Shown here piece by piece: positions 1 to 11,600 of a DNA stretch of 64,000 nucleotides (its first letter is position 1; every line of letters begins with the position of its first letter). The notes beneath the pieces are model-generated. The model did not search any database and was not told the origin of the DNA. It worked only from the letters and a program-made list of their open reading frames with translations. The stretch is from Acorus gramineus. Lineage: Eukaryota; Streptophyta; Magnoliopsida; Acorales; Acoraceae. Both the position numbers and the translations under genes were made by a program. The DNA lies in assembly GCA_030737835.1 (NCBI GenBank), contig CM060856.1, positions 8,597,670-8,661,669 on the forward strand, in the 5' to 3' direction.

Positions 1-1726
1 GTTCAATATGTTGCCGTTGCATGGTTTTTCTTTTTTAAACAAAAATGTTAGGATAGTTTCACACACATTTCATACATTAATTTTTTAAAATATATATTTT
101 ATGATCGAATACACTCTGGTCGTTTTTATAATTTTTTATAATAATATCATTTAATTCATTTGAGTATAAAATTCACATTTTATAAAAATACTACATACTT
201 TATTAGATGATGTTTATGATTTAAAAAAAATAAAAACATAAGAAATCTGCGTTTTAGACTGTAAAATGAATTATGTGTAACATTTTTCATATTTTATATA
301 ACAAAAAAATATATATTTAATGAAACTGAGATGTATACTTAAAAATAAATGGTATGACCAGTTATATTATGTAGGAAGAAAAGGGAAAGGAATTTACTAG
401 AAAAAAATTATATGAACTTATAAAGAAAAAAACTGTATTTTTCGTTAATAGGACAAATATGAGATTGTATTTGAAATTATAATTAAAATTATATGCAATG
501 GAGCACTTTCTTCCTTCTTTTTTTTCTTTTTTTTAGGTTAAGAGGAGATCGTGTTTAATTTTTTTTTAGAAAAAAATAAATCTTGCTACTGTCACTTTCA
601 TTATTAAAAGTAAGTTACAAATTTGAATTAGAGATGAGAGGATATAAAAAATAAACAAGAAAAAAAGACAATCGTGGCATAGAAATAAAAAACGCGGGAG
701 GGTTTGAGTGATTAATAGGCGGGGTTTCTATATTTCAAAAATACAAGGTGATGTCCAAACAGTCTCTGTCGAGATATCGTGCTGGTAAAGAGGGAAGATA
801 ATTAAATTTGTCTTCTATTAATTGAATTCCAGCAGTCCAGTCCTGGCACATCATCTATTCAATCTACCCAGAATTAAATGAACGAACGTGACACCTCTCA
901 GAATATGCTTACTCAGGTTATTAATTCGGATGCTATGAATCACATTTTACATTTCATATTCTTCGTTTGCCAAAAGAAAATTGTTAAGAAACACCAAAAA
1001 AAAAATAATTTATGAAAACATTCACTTTTGCGGTTTCTAATATTTTTAATTTGTAATTATATATATATGTTTGATGCTATATATATTATAAAATAAAAAA
1101 TATACTCGTTCAATTAGTATTTTATAATTTCTCAATCAGATATATATTAGTCTACCTTAGTGTATGTATTAGATGAAAGAGAAGTGGGAATATTGAGGTT
1201 TACTTGCACCTTACCTAAACACAACAAATGGATGGTATTTTGGGTCAGCCCATAGCTATTGCTAATTCAAAGTACATGGTTAAGGACACATGCTTTTGAT
1301 TTTATTAATGTGTATAATCCATATAATTAAACAATATATATATGCCAATGAATTATATAGACACATCACACACCTAAGAGAAAAGTGAAAAAACACATAC
1401 TTTGCTTAACAAAACATATATTTCATTGGACACATGGGATTGCACACAAATTGGCACCTATTAATATGTGGAAAGCTAATAAAAAAACAAAGAAAATTAG
1501 GACAAATATTTCTGTCGTCTTTTTTTCAGTCCCCCATTTGTTATAATGTTTTTACATTTGTCTAACAAAATAAACATAATTTTATATAAAAAAATAGATT
1601 AAATAAATAAATAATATATAATACAGTATATATACTATAGATTATAGGGAAGTAGGAACTGCTTATTGTAAGAATGATCTTGTGTACCAACAAAACAAGC
1701 CACGCCCAGGCATACGAGTCAAGAAT

Positions 1727-1842
1727 TTTTTAAATGGATTGACATTTTTTATATAATGAGCATTGACATTTTTTATATAATGAGCATTGACATTTAAATG
1801 GGTTGACATTTTTTATATAATGAGCATTGACATTTAAATGGA
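1727..1842. repeat. Short tandem repeat, ~24-bp unit
   Basis: The unit TGACATTTTTTATATAATG followed by AGCAT occurs twice back to back and then again after a short spacer containing AAATGG. AAATGG also flanks the array on both sides. This is seen directly. It looks like a local minisatellite in intergenic DNA with no obvious function. Confidence 0.8.
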
Positions 1843-1877
1843 TTTGTTGAAACTTGAAAGTCCAACTTAAATAAAAG

Positions 1878-2152
1878 AAAAATGTTACAATCAGTTATTT
1901 TTTTCAACCAAAACTCAGATTACACATGTTTTTAATTTTTTTAAAAAATAATAAACATTATCTAATGAGATATATGTTTTGATAAAAAATATATATCGTT
2001 TCATTTTAAGTTAAATGAATCAATTTTTAATAAGTGTAAGAAAATATTTAATGAGGTACATATATCGTCTAATGAAATATATATTTCACTTAATTTCTAA
2101 TAAGATATATAAAATTGTATTTTAAACTTAAAAAAAATGAGTGAAATGCCAC
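1878..2152 (+). repeat. Dispersed AT-rich repeat, copy 1 (MITE-like)
   Basis: This ~275-bp stretch is recognisably similar over its whole length to 39624-39891. Shared blocks include AAAAATAATAAACATTAT, the GTAAG/AAAAA..ATT motif, ATATATCGTCTAATG-type segments and a terminal TGTATTTTA motif. The left end (AAAAATGTTACAATCAGT) and the reverse complement of the right end (AAAGTGTGGCATTTCACTC) are loosely similar, as in a decayed terminal inverted repeat. That suggests a non-autonomous DNA transposon. No target duplication was identified. Confidence 0.5.
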
Positions 2153-2519
2153 ACTTTCTAACGACGCAAGATGAGAATCCTGTGGGCTTATGGGTCTGAC
2201 AATCTTGATAATAGCCCATTGACTGAGCCCATCATGACCTGGCCTACAGTCCTTTTTTCTTTTCCTTTTCCATAAGAGCACGGATACACTCATTTTATTC
2301 TGTAGTCTATATATTATAATAACACAATATATATTGAACTATCATAATATATAAAATAAAAAAATTTATTTTTTTCAAAGAGAAAAAATATACTGGTATA
2401 TGTCTGTATATATTTTATTTTATATAATATATATTTCAATATAAGAGTATATTATTAAAAAAAACGTGCATTGCAAGTGGGGTTACACACGGGGTTGAAC
2501 ATATCAGTCATGCACTTCG

Positions 2520-5500
2520 TGTTAAGACAGTGTCACATTTTGACGGTCAAATATTGTATTTTTATTTACATTAAAACTTTGGACATTCAATTTCAAAATC
2601 CGACTACATATTTGTTCTCTTGGCACTGGCATTGACCTATTCGTAAATATTCATTACATTCTGATGTCGTTTTAGAAATTATGCAGTTTCAATTGATATC
2701 CGAGTTTAATCATTAATGGATTTTTGATAGGTGGGAATTTCTCTTGCCATGCAACTTTTCCCTTGTTGTGTGTTTGGGTGATTTTAAGTAAGTCTCACCC
2801 TCCCTCTCCATCTCTCACTCAAATGCCCTCATTAGTGGTGAGTATAGCATATAATCACCCCCTCCACACCTTAGCCCACCTAACTCAAATATGTGAGTAT
2901 TAATTGCTCACTCTCTCGACTCTCGTTTTCATTTTCTTGTGCCTGAGCTCCTCTTGGAGTGAGAATCAGAGAATGAAAATCTAAGATGGAGTGGAAGAGA
3001 AGGAGAGGCAGAGAGGGTGAGAGTGCATCAAAGAAGTGAAGGAAATGAAGCAAAGAAGAAAGGGAGTGTTAGAAGAGAAGTGGTGTGTGTTTGTGCTTGT
3101 GAAGCCCCAATCACCTCTCCTCCTCCTCCTCCTCCAAGAGGTATTCTCTTCCCCCCACCTCACTCTTCTTTCCATTGCAATCTTCTGCTCTCATTATTCA
3201 TTTTAGCTTCTGTAATGGTGGCTGATTTGGTGTTGAATGTTGTCTCGGGTGAGGGAGCCAGGGGAATTGGTGGGTGGTGTTTTGTGAGTGTGTAATCAAT
3301 GGCGGGGGAAGGTGAGGCAAAGAAGGTGTGTGTGGGTGTTCCCCTTTTTCTTAGCCAACCTGCCCTTCTTCAAAGGTATTTTCTCCCTCTTTGTGTATAT
3401 ATGGGTGCTGTTGGGATAGTGTTGTTATGTGTAATTGTTACTGTACATGAGGTATTTGTGTTTATGCATGAATGGTGATAGTTTTGTATTGTAGTAAGGC
3501 AAAATTTTGCCTTCTTAAGATCTTTGTGAAACTAGTACCTAGAGACATATGATAAGGATTGTGTCCTCATGTGATACGATCATTCATGTGTCTACATGCT
3601 ATATATGAAATTTGGTGTCATAATATTATCTGTTCTGTGAGTTAGAACTTGTTTTGTAGTGACTGTCCAGATTTATGTAAGAATTGACCAGTTTCTGAAA
3701 ATATTTTATTTCGGGTATGTAGAGAGTAAATCAGATTATGGTGTCTTCACGGATTATGATCCCAACATATCAGAGAACATGTATGATTTATTTTAGAATT
3801 TTGAAATGTGTATTTGGTGCTGTAGAGACCAAAGAGTAGGACTGTTCGTTGCAGATGCACCAGTTTTACATGGCTGTGTCAATGAGTTATTTATGCATGT
3901 TGTATACAATACTAAGAGTTGGTGTCTTCATGAAGTAGGCTTATTTATGTGTCAGGAAGCTTCATATTTGATTTGAGCACAATTGATTGTCGGGTTTAGA
4001 AGTTATGATATTTTTTATGTGATTGTGTTGCCATGGGAGTGCGTCATGCGCTACCCACCCCACCCCACTCCACGCACTCTCCTGTGTCAGGGATCATGTT
4101 TATGATTCATTTATGTAAGTTGTATATGTCACGATATTTATCTTTATTTTGTTGTGTCTTGCAGATCTCATAGACCGAACGCGCGACGATCCAAGTACCA
4201 GTGAGTGGTTCGATTTACCCCTTTTGAGAAGCGCTCGATGTATATAATCGTGCATCGCGTATCCATGGGGCTTTATAGCTATATTCAATCTTTATTTCTA
4301 AAAGTGTATTGCTATACTAAATCCATATTGCGCTAGACAACTTGTATATTTAGTTTATATGTGAATTGTATTACGTGTAGGATCCTATGCTTTCTAGTAT
4401 TACGTGTAGGATCCTATGCTTTCTAGTATTACTTTTAGTGTCTTATATATTATGAAATATAGAGTATAGCATGTCATAGGTAATTATTTGTAGGGTTGCC
4501 TTCATTTTAGTAAATGCTTAGTATGGTTATATTATATTTAGCTATTGATATGATATTTATGTTAACTTATTAGTGGGCATATGTTGGATTGTATAAAGTG
4601 TGTATATATATGGTTTAATCATAGGTTATTTGGACATGTGGTCCATGTATCTCTTTTATGATAGAATCTCTTGTAATAATTGTGTGTGTGTTTAATTAGT
4701 CAGGTATAACTGTGATAGGCATATGTGTGATTCGTTGTCTGGATCATACTTTGTTTTATTATGCAAATGTAGTAGTTTATCTATCCTGCATCCATGCGAT
4801 GCTCTCATACGGGAATTCAGGAGAATTCATTTATTGTATCGATATTCGTTAACCGATAGCTATAATAATATGCTTGGCCTATCTGTAATAAGTGCGTGGA
4901 TGACACGCCTTTAGGGTCATGCCTTCTCCTTGTTGAGTGCGAGAACTTAACTATTTTTTGGCGTCCGAGTGATGCATCTGTATGGCAATTCAAGAGGATC
5001 CATTAGCATTGTTAATTGCTAAATAATTGTAGTTGATCATTGAGGATCGTATTGCGAGCGCGTAATGCTTCTCCCCTACCTCGTATCCGCGTTGAAGCTA
5101 CCCGGTATTGGAGCTATCTTGTATTGTGCCTCTACATCGTAGGATGCCCAATGTGTATTTCAATACTGTTTTGGCATCAGACCTACCATAGATGACTGCC
5201 AAGAAGAGGGATACCTGGGAGAAGGCTACCGGAAGGTTAAGGGAGTTAGCGGGTTGTTTTCTGTTTCCAATAGTCCCATGTCACCCCTAATGGTGAGAGT
5301 GAGTTGGGATCACGTTGTCACGTGACTTTTATATTCATTGGGAATGCCCAAAGTATAATACATCTACTGGATGATGTGAGGCATCTAGTGTAGTTATACC
5401 TTGATGCCAGTAATGCTATGCATTATGGTTAACTATATAGTTCATTCCCAAGAGTTCTAAGAGTTCCTCTCCGGGTCGACGGTGAGGGTTAGGTGAGATC

Positions 5501-6066
5501 ACATCTTCGCGTGACATTTATCTCTATTGGATTTCTCCCATATTTCTTTTCCTTGAAAGGAAAAATGCATTAATATTATATTATTATTGTACAACTAGAA
5601 TTCTTGCCACTCACTGAGCTTGTAGCTCACCCTTCGTGTATTGTTTATCCACCAGGGACTGGGTTGGCGTGGAGCTGGAGCATCTCTATGGTGTAGTTCA
5701 GAGTCCGTGGAGCGTCCCGTCTTTCGGTCGGCGAGTGCGAGGCTGTCAGCAGTCCTTTTATTATATATGTATTTAATAATCAAGCGTGTTGCACATGTGG
5801 TTGTATTTGGTTTAGACTTGGACTCTCACAAGATAGTGATTATGTATTCGGGTTTGTAATAATGTTTTTGATTTATAGACTACTTTGTATTTTATGCTTC
5901 CGCATTTTTAATTGATTATCGCTTCCCTGTTACCTTGTTATCTTATTTGATCCTTCTTGCTGGTTATTATTGCATTTTATTTGAAGTCATTATTGACCTC
6001 TCGTGTATGATTTCTGAAATTATATGATTAGTATGGTCCTGAAAACAGTCGCTCCGGGACATAACA
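2520..6066 (+). mobile_element. 3.5-kb solo LTR (LTR retrotransposon remnant) with 5-bp target duplication
   Basis: The element starts TGTTAAGACA and ends GGACATAACA, so it has the TG..CA termini and short inverted TGTTA/TAACA ends of an LTR. It is flanked by CTTCG at 2515-2519 and again at 6067-6071, a perfect 5-bp target-site duplication. No gag/pol frame, primer-binding site or polypurine tract lies inside. The simplest reading is a single LTR left by recombination between the two LTRs of a full element. The great length, and a CACTGAGCTTGTAGCTCACC segment near the 3' end (about 5614-5633), recall LTRs of Tekay/Del-type Ty3 chromoviruses; that family call is from memory. The short open frames inside are not convincing genes. 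Orientation is assumed from that 3' motif. Confidence 0.82.
4370..4427. repeat. 29-bp tandem duplication inside the solo LTR
   Basis: The 29-bp unit beginning ATTACGTGTAGGATCCTATG is present twice in perfect head-to-tail copies (4370-4398 and 4399-4427). It is a local slippage-type duplication within the LTR. Confidence 0.9.
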
Positions 6067-6071
6067 CTTCG

Positions 6072-7600
6072 TTGAAAGTATATACTCATTTTTCTTATAA
6101 AACTATATATTTCATTAAACGAGTTAGTGTTTAAAAAATAATCAGTACGTGGAATATTTTCCTTGTACCAAGGCGCTCATACAGTGCTTTTGGAGGCTTG
6201 AAGCCCTCAGGTTTCCTTAGCATATATTAGATTTAGGGCCGACCCTCATATCTAAAAGTTTGGGTAGGCCCCAGATGAATTTTTTAAATGGGTCCTTATA
6301 ACAAAAAAAAATAAATTGATATTTTAAAAAAAATGTGAATACATAACTTAGATAAGATTGTTCTATCTGCGTGACATAATTTGAGTGGGTGCTATAAAAA
6401 TTCACTTTCACACAAAGAATCCAAACTCCTGCAAAAGTACTACAAGAATGACATATAAATGAATCTGCAAATTCCAACGCCTACAAAATACCTCATGGCC
6501 ACTTTTATAATTTAGTAAAGGCTCTGTTTGATTCTGCGTGTAGATAGATTCTGCATTTAAAAAATTAAGAATTTTTAAATCCAGATTCAAATATATTTTT
6601 AACTTTTAATTTTTTAAACCAACATCTTTTATTTTTATGTTAAAAAATTTTACAATTGAAAAACTAATAAAATATTAATTTTTTAAAAATAGAGTTTAAA
6701 ATACAAGATTCTAACCCCCATTGATACGTTGAGGGACTCTGGGGTTGTTGGGGTATCCTTTTCCGAGATAAAAAAAAAAAAAAATGGAGACTTTTACTTT
6801 TCAAAACCGTGTGACTGTCAAAGTCCTCCTTTAGTCAAGTCAAGACTTATGTGTGGAGTAAAGTCAAATACATTGATGCAGGGTTTTATAACAAAAAAAA
6901 AAAAATTCATATAACCCTACGTAAACGGTTCGGAATCCATATAACCCTTTAGATTTTCTTGAAGTCCATATAACTCCCTGTAAACTATTTGAAATCCATC
7001 TAACCCATTCACTTTTCTTGAAATCCATATAATTCCCTAAAACACGTATGTAAATCCAAATAACCCCCTGAGTTAGATTTACGTTGACAAATGAAGAATT
7101 TTATGTGAATATTTTGTTTGGTTAACTCTGATTGAAAACATAGTATGTCAAACCCTTTATAATGAGTTAAAAATGCGAAAAAAACTTCTGTAAATGACAA
7201 TTTTGTCCATCTAGATAGGGTTTTATTACCTATTCTAATTATTAAAATCGTCATTTATAGAAGAATTTTAGTAGATTATTTAGATTTACATAGCTGTGCT
7301 TTCATAGGGTGATAAGAATTTCAAAAAAAGCGAGCACCTAATTGCTGACTTTATAACTAACTGAAATTGCACGATGGGTATAAAAATTAAGCCGTGTTTT
7401 TTCAAAAGCAAATGGGAGAACTTCCTGCAGATCGAATCAGTTTTAAAACTCAGTGTTTGCAAAAGAAAGTCAGTTTTATAATCGTGCAACTAAACACATC
7501 ATTAGTCAAGTCCAGACTTCTGTAGACGTGGAGTACACTAAATTACATAGGGTTTTATACCACAAAAAAAAATAAAAATATTACATTAATTGATGCATGG
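6072..7600. other. Repeat-rich intergenic stretch upstream of the ankyrin gene
   Basis: No credible coding region. Around 6900-7270 there is sequence related to the left half of the inverted-repeat element at 52749-53325; a shared block near 7118-7152 contains TTTGGTTAACTCTGATTGAA. Near 7420-7506 the sequence resembles the right end of a repeat at 37313-37545 (CTGCAGA..ATCAGTTTT, then ATCGTGCAACTAAACACA). A direct repeat brackets these elements (6829-6900 and 7500-7575). The area therefore looks like nested small elements. Confidence 0.5.
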
Positions 7601-7605
7601 TTTTC

Positions 7606-7612
7606 TATATAT
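7606..7612 (+). promoter_or_regulatory. Possible TATA box of the ankyrin gene
   Basis: TATATAT lies 81-87 bp upstream of the proposed start codon at 7693. That spacing suits a plant TATA box with a short 5' leader. In such AT-rich DNA this motif is weak evidence on its own. Confidence 0.35.
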
Positions 7613-7692
7613 CTATAACACAGATTGGGTGTGTTTTACACCAAAAATAAATAAAAACACAGATTGTGTGTGTGTTTGAGAGAGACAGAGAG

Positions 7693-10600
7693 ATGGATCC
7701 AAGACTCTACAAATCAGCGATGTTGGGTAACACCATCTTATTGAAAGAAGTTATGGAAGAAGCAAATATTGAACTGGATCTCAGCCTCCAACTGACTCCG
7801 CAGAAGAACACCGCACTCCACATCGTGGCCAAGCACGGCCACCGCGACTTTGCAAGTGAACTCCTCCGCAAATCACCTGCCCTCCTCTCCCAGCCGAACT
7901 CGGACGGCGATCTACCCCTCCACCTCGCCGCGCAGGGGGGCCACAAGTCCCTCGTCAATCTCTTCCTCGATTCACTGAAAAATTCTCCCCCCCGTGAGGG
8001 TGAGGCCACAGATCTGGAGAACAACGGGGCTGCTTCGGCTTTGTGGCGAACGAGCAACTCCAGAGGGAACAACGTCCTACACGATGCCCTGAGGTGCGGG
8101 TGCGCGGAAGTGGCGGTGACGCTGATGAAATTCGACCCCAGTTTAGCAGATAGCGTCAATCTTGCTGGGGAGAGCCCGCTCTTCATGGCTTCTGAACTGG
8201 GACTGATGGTTGCGGTGGAGAGTATCGTGTCGAGTGGTTCGTCGTCCTTTAGCCGTGAAGGGCCGAAAGGCCGTACACCTCTCCACGCAGCCGTCATTGG
8301 TAGACATCTCGGTGTGTACCCTCAAAATACATGTTCTTTAGCTATATTTTATTTTGGAAAGAACTTTGTTTTTAGGGTCGTAATCTGCAAAAATAGTCGC
8401 ATGGATTTCAATATTAGCAACAATAGCCACATCGTTAGGATATTTGTAAAAATAACACTGGATCTGATCAACACTACAACGTCAGTGCTAACTAGATTTT
8501 CTTTTAAAAAAATTTAACTTGTAGCCACCATGTATAAACGGTCGAGTAGGTTTTTTAACTAAGGTAACGAAGATAAAATACGGGCTTGTTTTATAGCAAT
8601 AGTAATTAATCGTTGTTGTTTCAAGGTCAATCTATTGACTCGTCTAGATAATATTTTTCCCTGTTCACTAATAAATCGACTGATTAAACTCATGTTTCTA
8701 TAATCAATTCGATCCCCCGATCCAATTGGGGGCAAACGCCTACGAAAAGATCGCTTGGATTTACGAAAAAGTTGCTTGGATTTATCCATGGTTTATTCCT
8801 TATTTCGAAGATCCTATTTCTTCATTCATTTTAGATTCGACCAAAATAGGATTTATTTGTTTCTATATATAGAAGTTCTTTCTTTCGTATATAAATGGAG
8901 CCTCTCTTATAAAAAAAAAATACATTGCCCAGTACTAAGAAGAGACTATTTATATAAAGAGCATCCTACTTTCTTAATTAAAAAAAATTGGAGTGCGGAT
9001 TGTTCAACATATAACACCTCCAAGTTAAAAAAATAAAATAAAATACTCAGTCAGTGTTAAAATAAAATAATCATGTCATTTATCATTTAGTATGATAACA
9101 AATTAACAATGCACTACTCGGTGTTTTGTTTTTAAACTAAGGAAGTAGGAGGCTACGCATATAAACAGAATCTCCTTTGTTTAAAAAAAAAAAAAAAGGA
9201 AGTGCACTGCCCGACACTAAAGGAGGCGCCTCAAATATCATATGTATCTTTGATATATTGGATTTAAATGGAGGGGAAAAAATGATGGGAGCATGTCAAT
9301 TTTAATGAGTTTAGATCCCTTTATGTTGTCCAATAAAAATCTGCTAAATAGACATGAAAAAAACAACTTTATGAAAATGTTACCATTTATAATATTATCA
9401 AGAAAATAAGTGTACCCACACATTACTTTCTATTGAATCATCTCCATGACACTAAACACAGATGATCTCATAACCATTTTAACTGTCGCAGAAATCACAA
9501 GACTGCTAATAGAGAAATTACCTGATGATCTCATCAAACAAGAGGATACGTGGGGAAGAAACGCATTACACTATGCAGCATGGTCTACATGGAGGATTTC
9601 CCTGGAGATGTCTGATTTGCTCGTCACAACTGAGAGAATGCTCGCATACGTGAAAGACAACGACGGTCTGACACCATTCATGGTCGCTATCCAAGCTGGC
9701 AGTTTTCGCACGGCATGCAAGATCCTCGACCACTGCTCGGATGTGGGAGAGCTACGAGACGCGTGCGGCAGGAACGCACTTCACATCGCTTTTAAATGCC
9801 ACAGATCGGAGACGCTGAGGGCTCTTCTGAAGAGGCCGGAGCTTGTGGGGCTCGTGAATGCACCCGATAATGATGGGAACACGCCTCTCCATGTAGCCAC
9901 ACAATATCATCATTGCGACGGTGTGTGGATATTGTTAACCGCCAGTGGCGTGGACCTGAGAGCGAGAAACAATGAAGGCTTGACTGTGGCGGATGTGTCT
10001 CTTCTTCACTGGGATCATTCCATCCTCAAGGTACGTTACAATCTCGAATTAGCCTAAAAACTAACTTGAGTGGGAAATAAAATACGAAGGATAACGTCAC
10101 AGTCAATTTTACCGTCCTAATTTCAGTCTACATATATTTTGATTTAAAAAAAAATAGAATATTCATTTAATGAGATACATGATTTAATTTTATAAAAAAA
10201 TAAAACGTATACTCTAATGAATTGCATGAATACATCTATAAAAAATATGAAAAAATTCTATCAAACATATACCTAGTTAATGTAAGTACATGCTCCGTTG
10301 ATTTTCTATCTGATGCATATAAAATTAAAAAAATATTCTTGTTTGATTATATTAAATCTAACTCAACAAAATGTACGACAGTCGACCTTGTTTTGATATA
10401 TAATTAGAAGTTTTTTTTTCGGTTCTCTGTTTTCCCATCTTTTCATAACACGTGCTACCAAAAAGCATGGACAACGTTTTACGTTGAAATATATAGGATT
10501 TTGAAAAATGGGTGATTTAGTTATTTCTGGCTTTGAGGAGTTCTTTTAAATATTTTTTATATTATTTAATCAAATCAAATTAATATCAATGACAAATACA

Positions 10601-11600
10601 TGAATGTTAATTAAATGATCATTTTTAAAAATAAACTAAATATATTTTTAACAGTAAGTTAAATTTCTATAATAATAGTTAGGTGTTATTAGATATATGA
10701 AGTGTTAAAGAAAAAGCAGAAAAACAAAACAAACCGAGACTCACAAGAAATGTGATTGCCATTTAAAAAAAAAGAAAAATAAGATTATGAGGTGGCGCTG
10801 TCTTGCATTGTCAAATAGTCAAATGGGATAGAGGTCACCTGCTCAAAATAATTTTGAAACATTAATTATAAAATTAAGGTTAATTTTTTAAATTTTCTAA
10901 TTTTCCTCCAAGTGTTTCTCATGTCTATTACATTTTTTTTACTTGGAAAGTGACTCGAGAGACTTATTTTTTCAATCTATATGGATGGATGGATGGATGG
11001 ATTCTTTAACAGATCTTCTACATCTGGAGATGTCTAATACGCCAAGGTGCGGTTCTCAGCCAATTCAAAATCGCAAGGGAGTACTTAGGAGGCGGTCCAC
11101 TTTACAAATCTTGTGCCGACATGAAATCCTGTATGAAAACCATGGCATTGGTCGTGATGCTCCTGGCCACTATCAGCTTCACAGCACCCTTCATGCTGCC
11201 CGGTGAGGCAATCCTCACAAAGAAACCTGCCTTTATGGTATTCCTGCTGTTTGACACGGTCACCTTGGGCTGCTGCTTGATACTAACAGCCCTTCTGCTG
11301 TTCGGCTCAACGGGTGACCCCGAATCACTAAGTTCCACGGCTTACTTTAGCGCAAAAATGCTGGTGTTGGCATTTTGGGGATCACTACTGGCGTTTGGGG
11401 CGGGGGTGTATGCAATGATATCTGATGAGAACTTCTGGCTAGCGATTGTTATTTGCTTAATGGTTTTTAGTGTTCCCTTCATCTGTATGATACGCGTCAG
11501 CCAAGCATTGACGTGGAGATTTTCTCCTTTGCTAGAGGATCAACTTGAGCCGAGCATGGAAGGCCACATCAAACAGAATATTGCAACCACTGGACAGTGA
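7693..11600 (+). CDS. Ankyrin-repeat / PGG-domain membrane protein (ACD6/ITN1-like), 3 exons
   Basis: Exons are 7693-8311, 9492-10030 and 11013-11600, which join in frame to 581 residues. The splices are TCG|GTGTGT..CGCAG|AA and AAG|GTACGT..AACAG|AT. The first 420 residues carry about nine ankyrin repeats, seen as [71 protein letters not shown] and [11 protein letters not shown]. From about residue 425 comes a PGG domain with four hydrophobic spans near 429-449, 463-485, 498-520 and 526-546. Plant proteins with this layout include ACD6 and ITN1; members act in defence, cell death or salt response at membranes. I infer the family, not the role of this member. The start is the first ATG, after GACAGAGAG. 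The usual second glycine of the PGG motif reads LPGEA here. Intron 1 carries plastid DNA. The long antisense frame over exon 1 is a shadow. Confidence 0.9.
8560..8900 (-). pseudogene. rps18: Nuclear-integrated plastid DNA: truncated rps18 and upstream spacer
   Basis: On the minus strand, 8789 down to about 8562 encodes the first ~75 residues of plastid ribosomal protein S18. It shows [28 protein letters not shown] and [19 protein letters not shown] almost unchanged. After ARILSSLP the frame hits a stop and plastid similarity ends, so the C-terminal quarter is missing. The sequence just upstream of its ATG (8790 to about 8900) looks like the plastid spacer before rps18. The fragment sits inverted in intron 1 of the ankyrin gene, so it is a plastid-to-nucleus transfer and not an expressed ribosomal gene. 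Near-intact coding sequence suggests a fairly recent insertion. The right-hand border is uncertain and could reach about 9010. Confidence 0.85.
10981..11001 (+). repeat. (ATGG)n microsatellite next to a splice acceptor
   Basis: Five ATGG units end 11 bases before the CAG acceptor of ankyrin-gene exon 3 (exon starts 11013). They occupy much of the place where a polypyrimidine tract would normally lie, leaving only ATTCTTTAACAG. Confidence 0.85.

Larger units (their letters stand above)
1..2514. other. AT-rich intergenic DNA, no gene seen
   Basis: No open frame here resembles a protein I recognise. The stretch is strongly AT-rich, with many poly-A/poly-T and TATATA runs. It holds a short tandem repeat near 1.73-1.84 kb and one copy of a dispersed AT-rich repeat near 1.88-2.15 kb, both listed separately. 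The 67-codon open frame near 2.1-2.3 kb on the minus strand has no recognisable content and I treat it as chance. Confidence 0.6.

Noticed and set aside
3017-3295. 92-residue open frame inside the LTR
   Set aside because: Low-complexity and unlike gag, pol or any family known to me; it lies in an LTR with clear ends.
7707-8297. 196-residue open frame antisense to the ankyrin gene
   Set aside because: It lies wholly opposite ankyrin exon 1, is rich in arginine and serine in the way of antisense shadows of coding DNA, and has no recognisable domain.
8559-8789. Functional nuclear copy of rps18
   Set aside because: It lacks the C-terminal quarter, is antisense within an intron, and has no transit-peptide exon; it fits a plastid DNA insertion.
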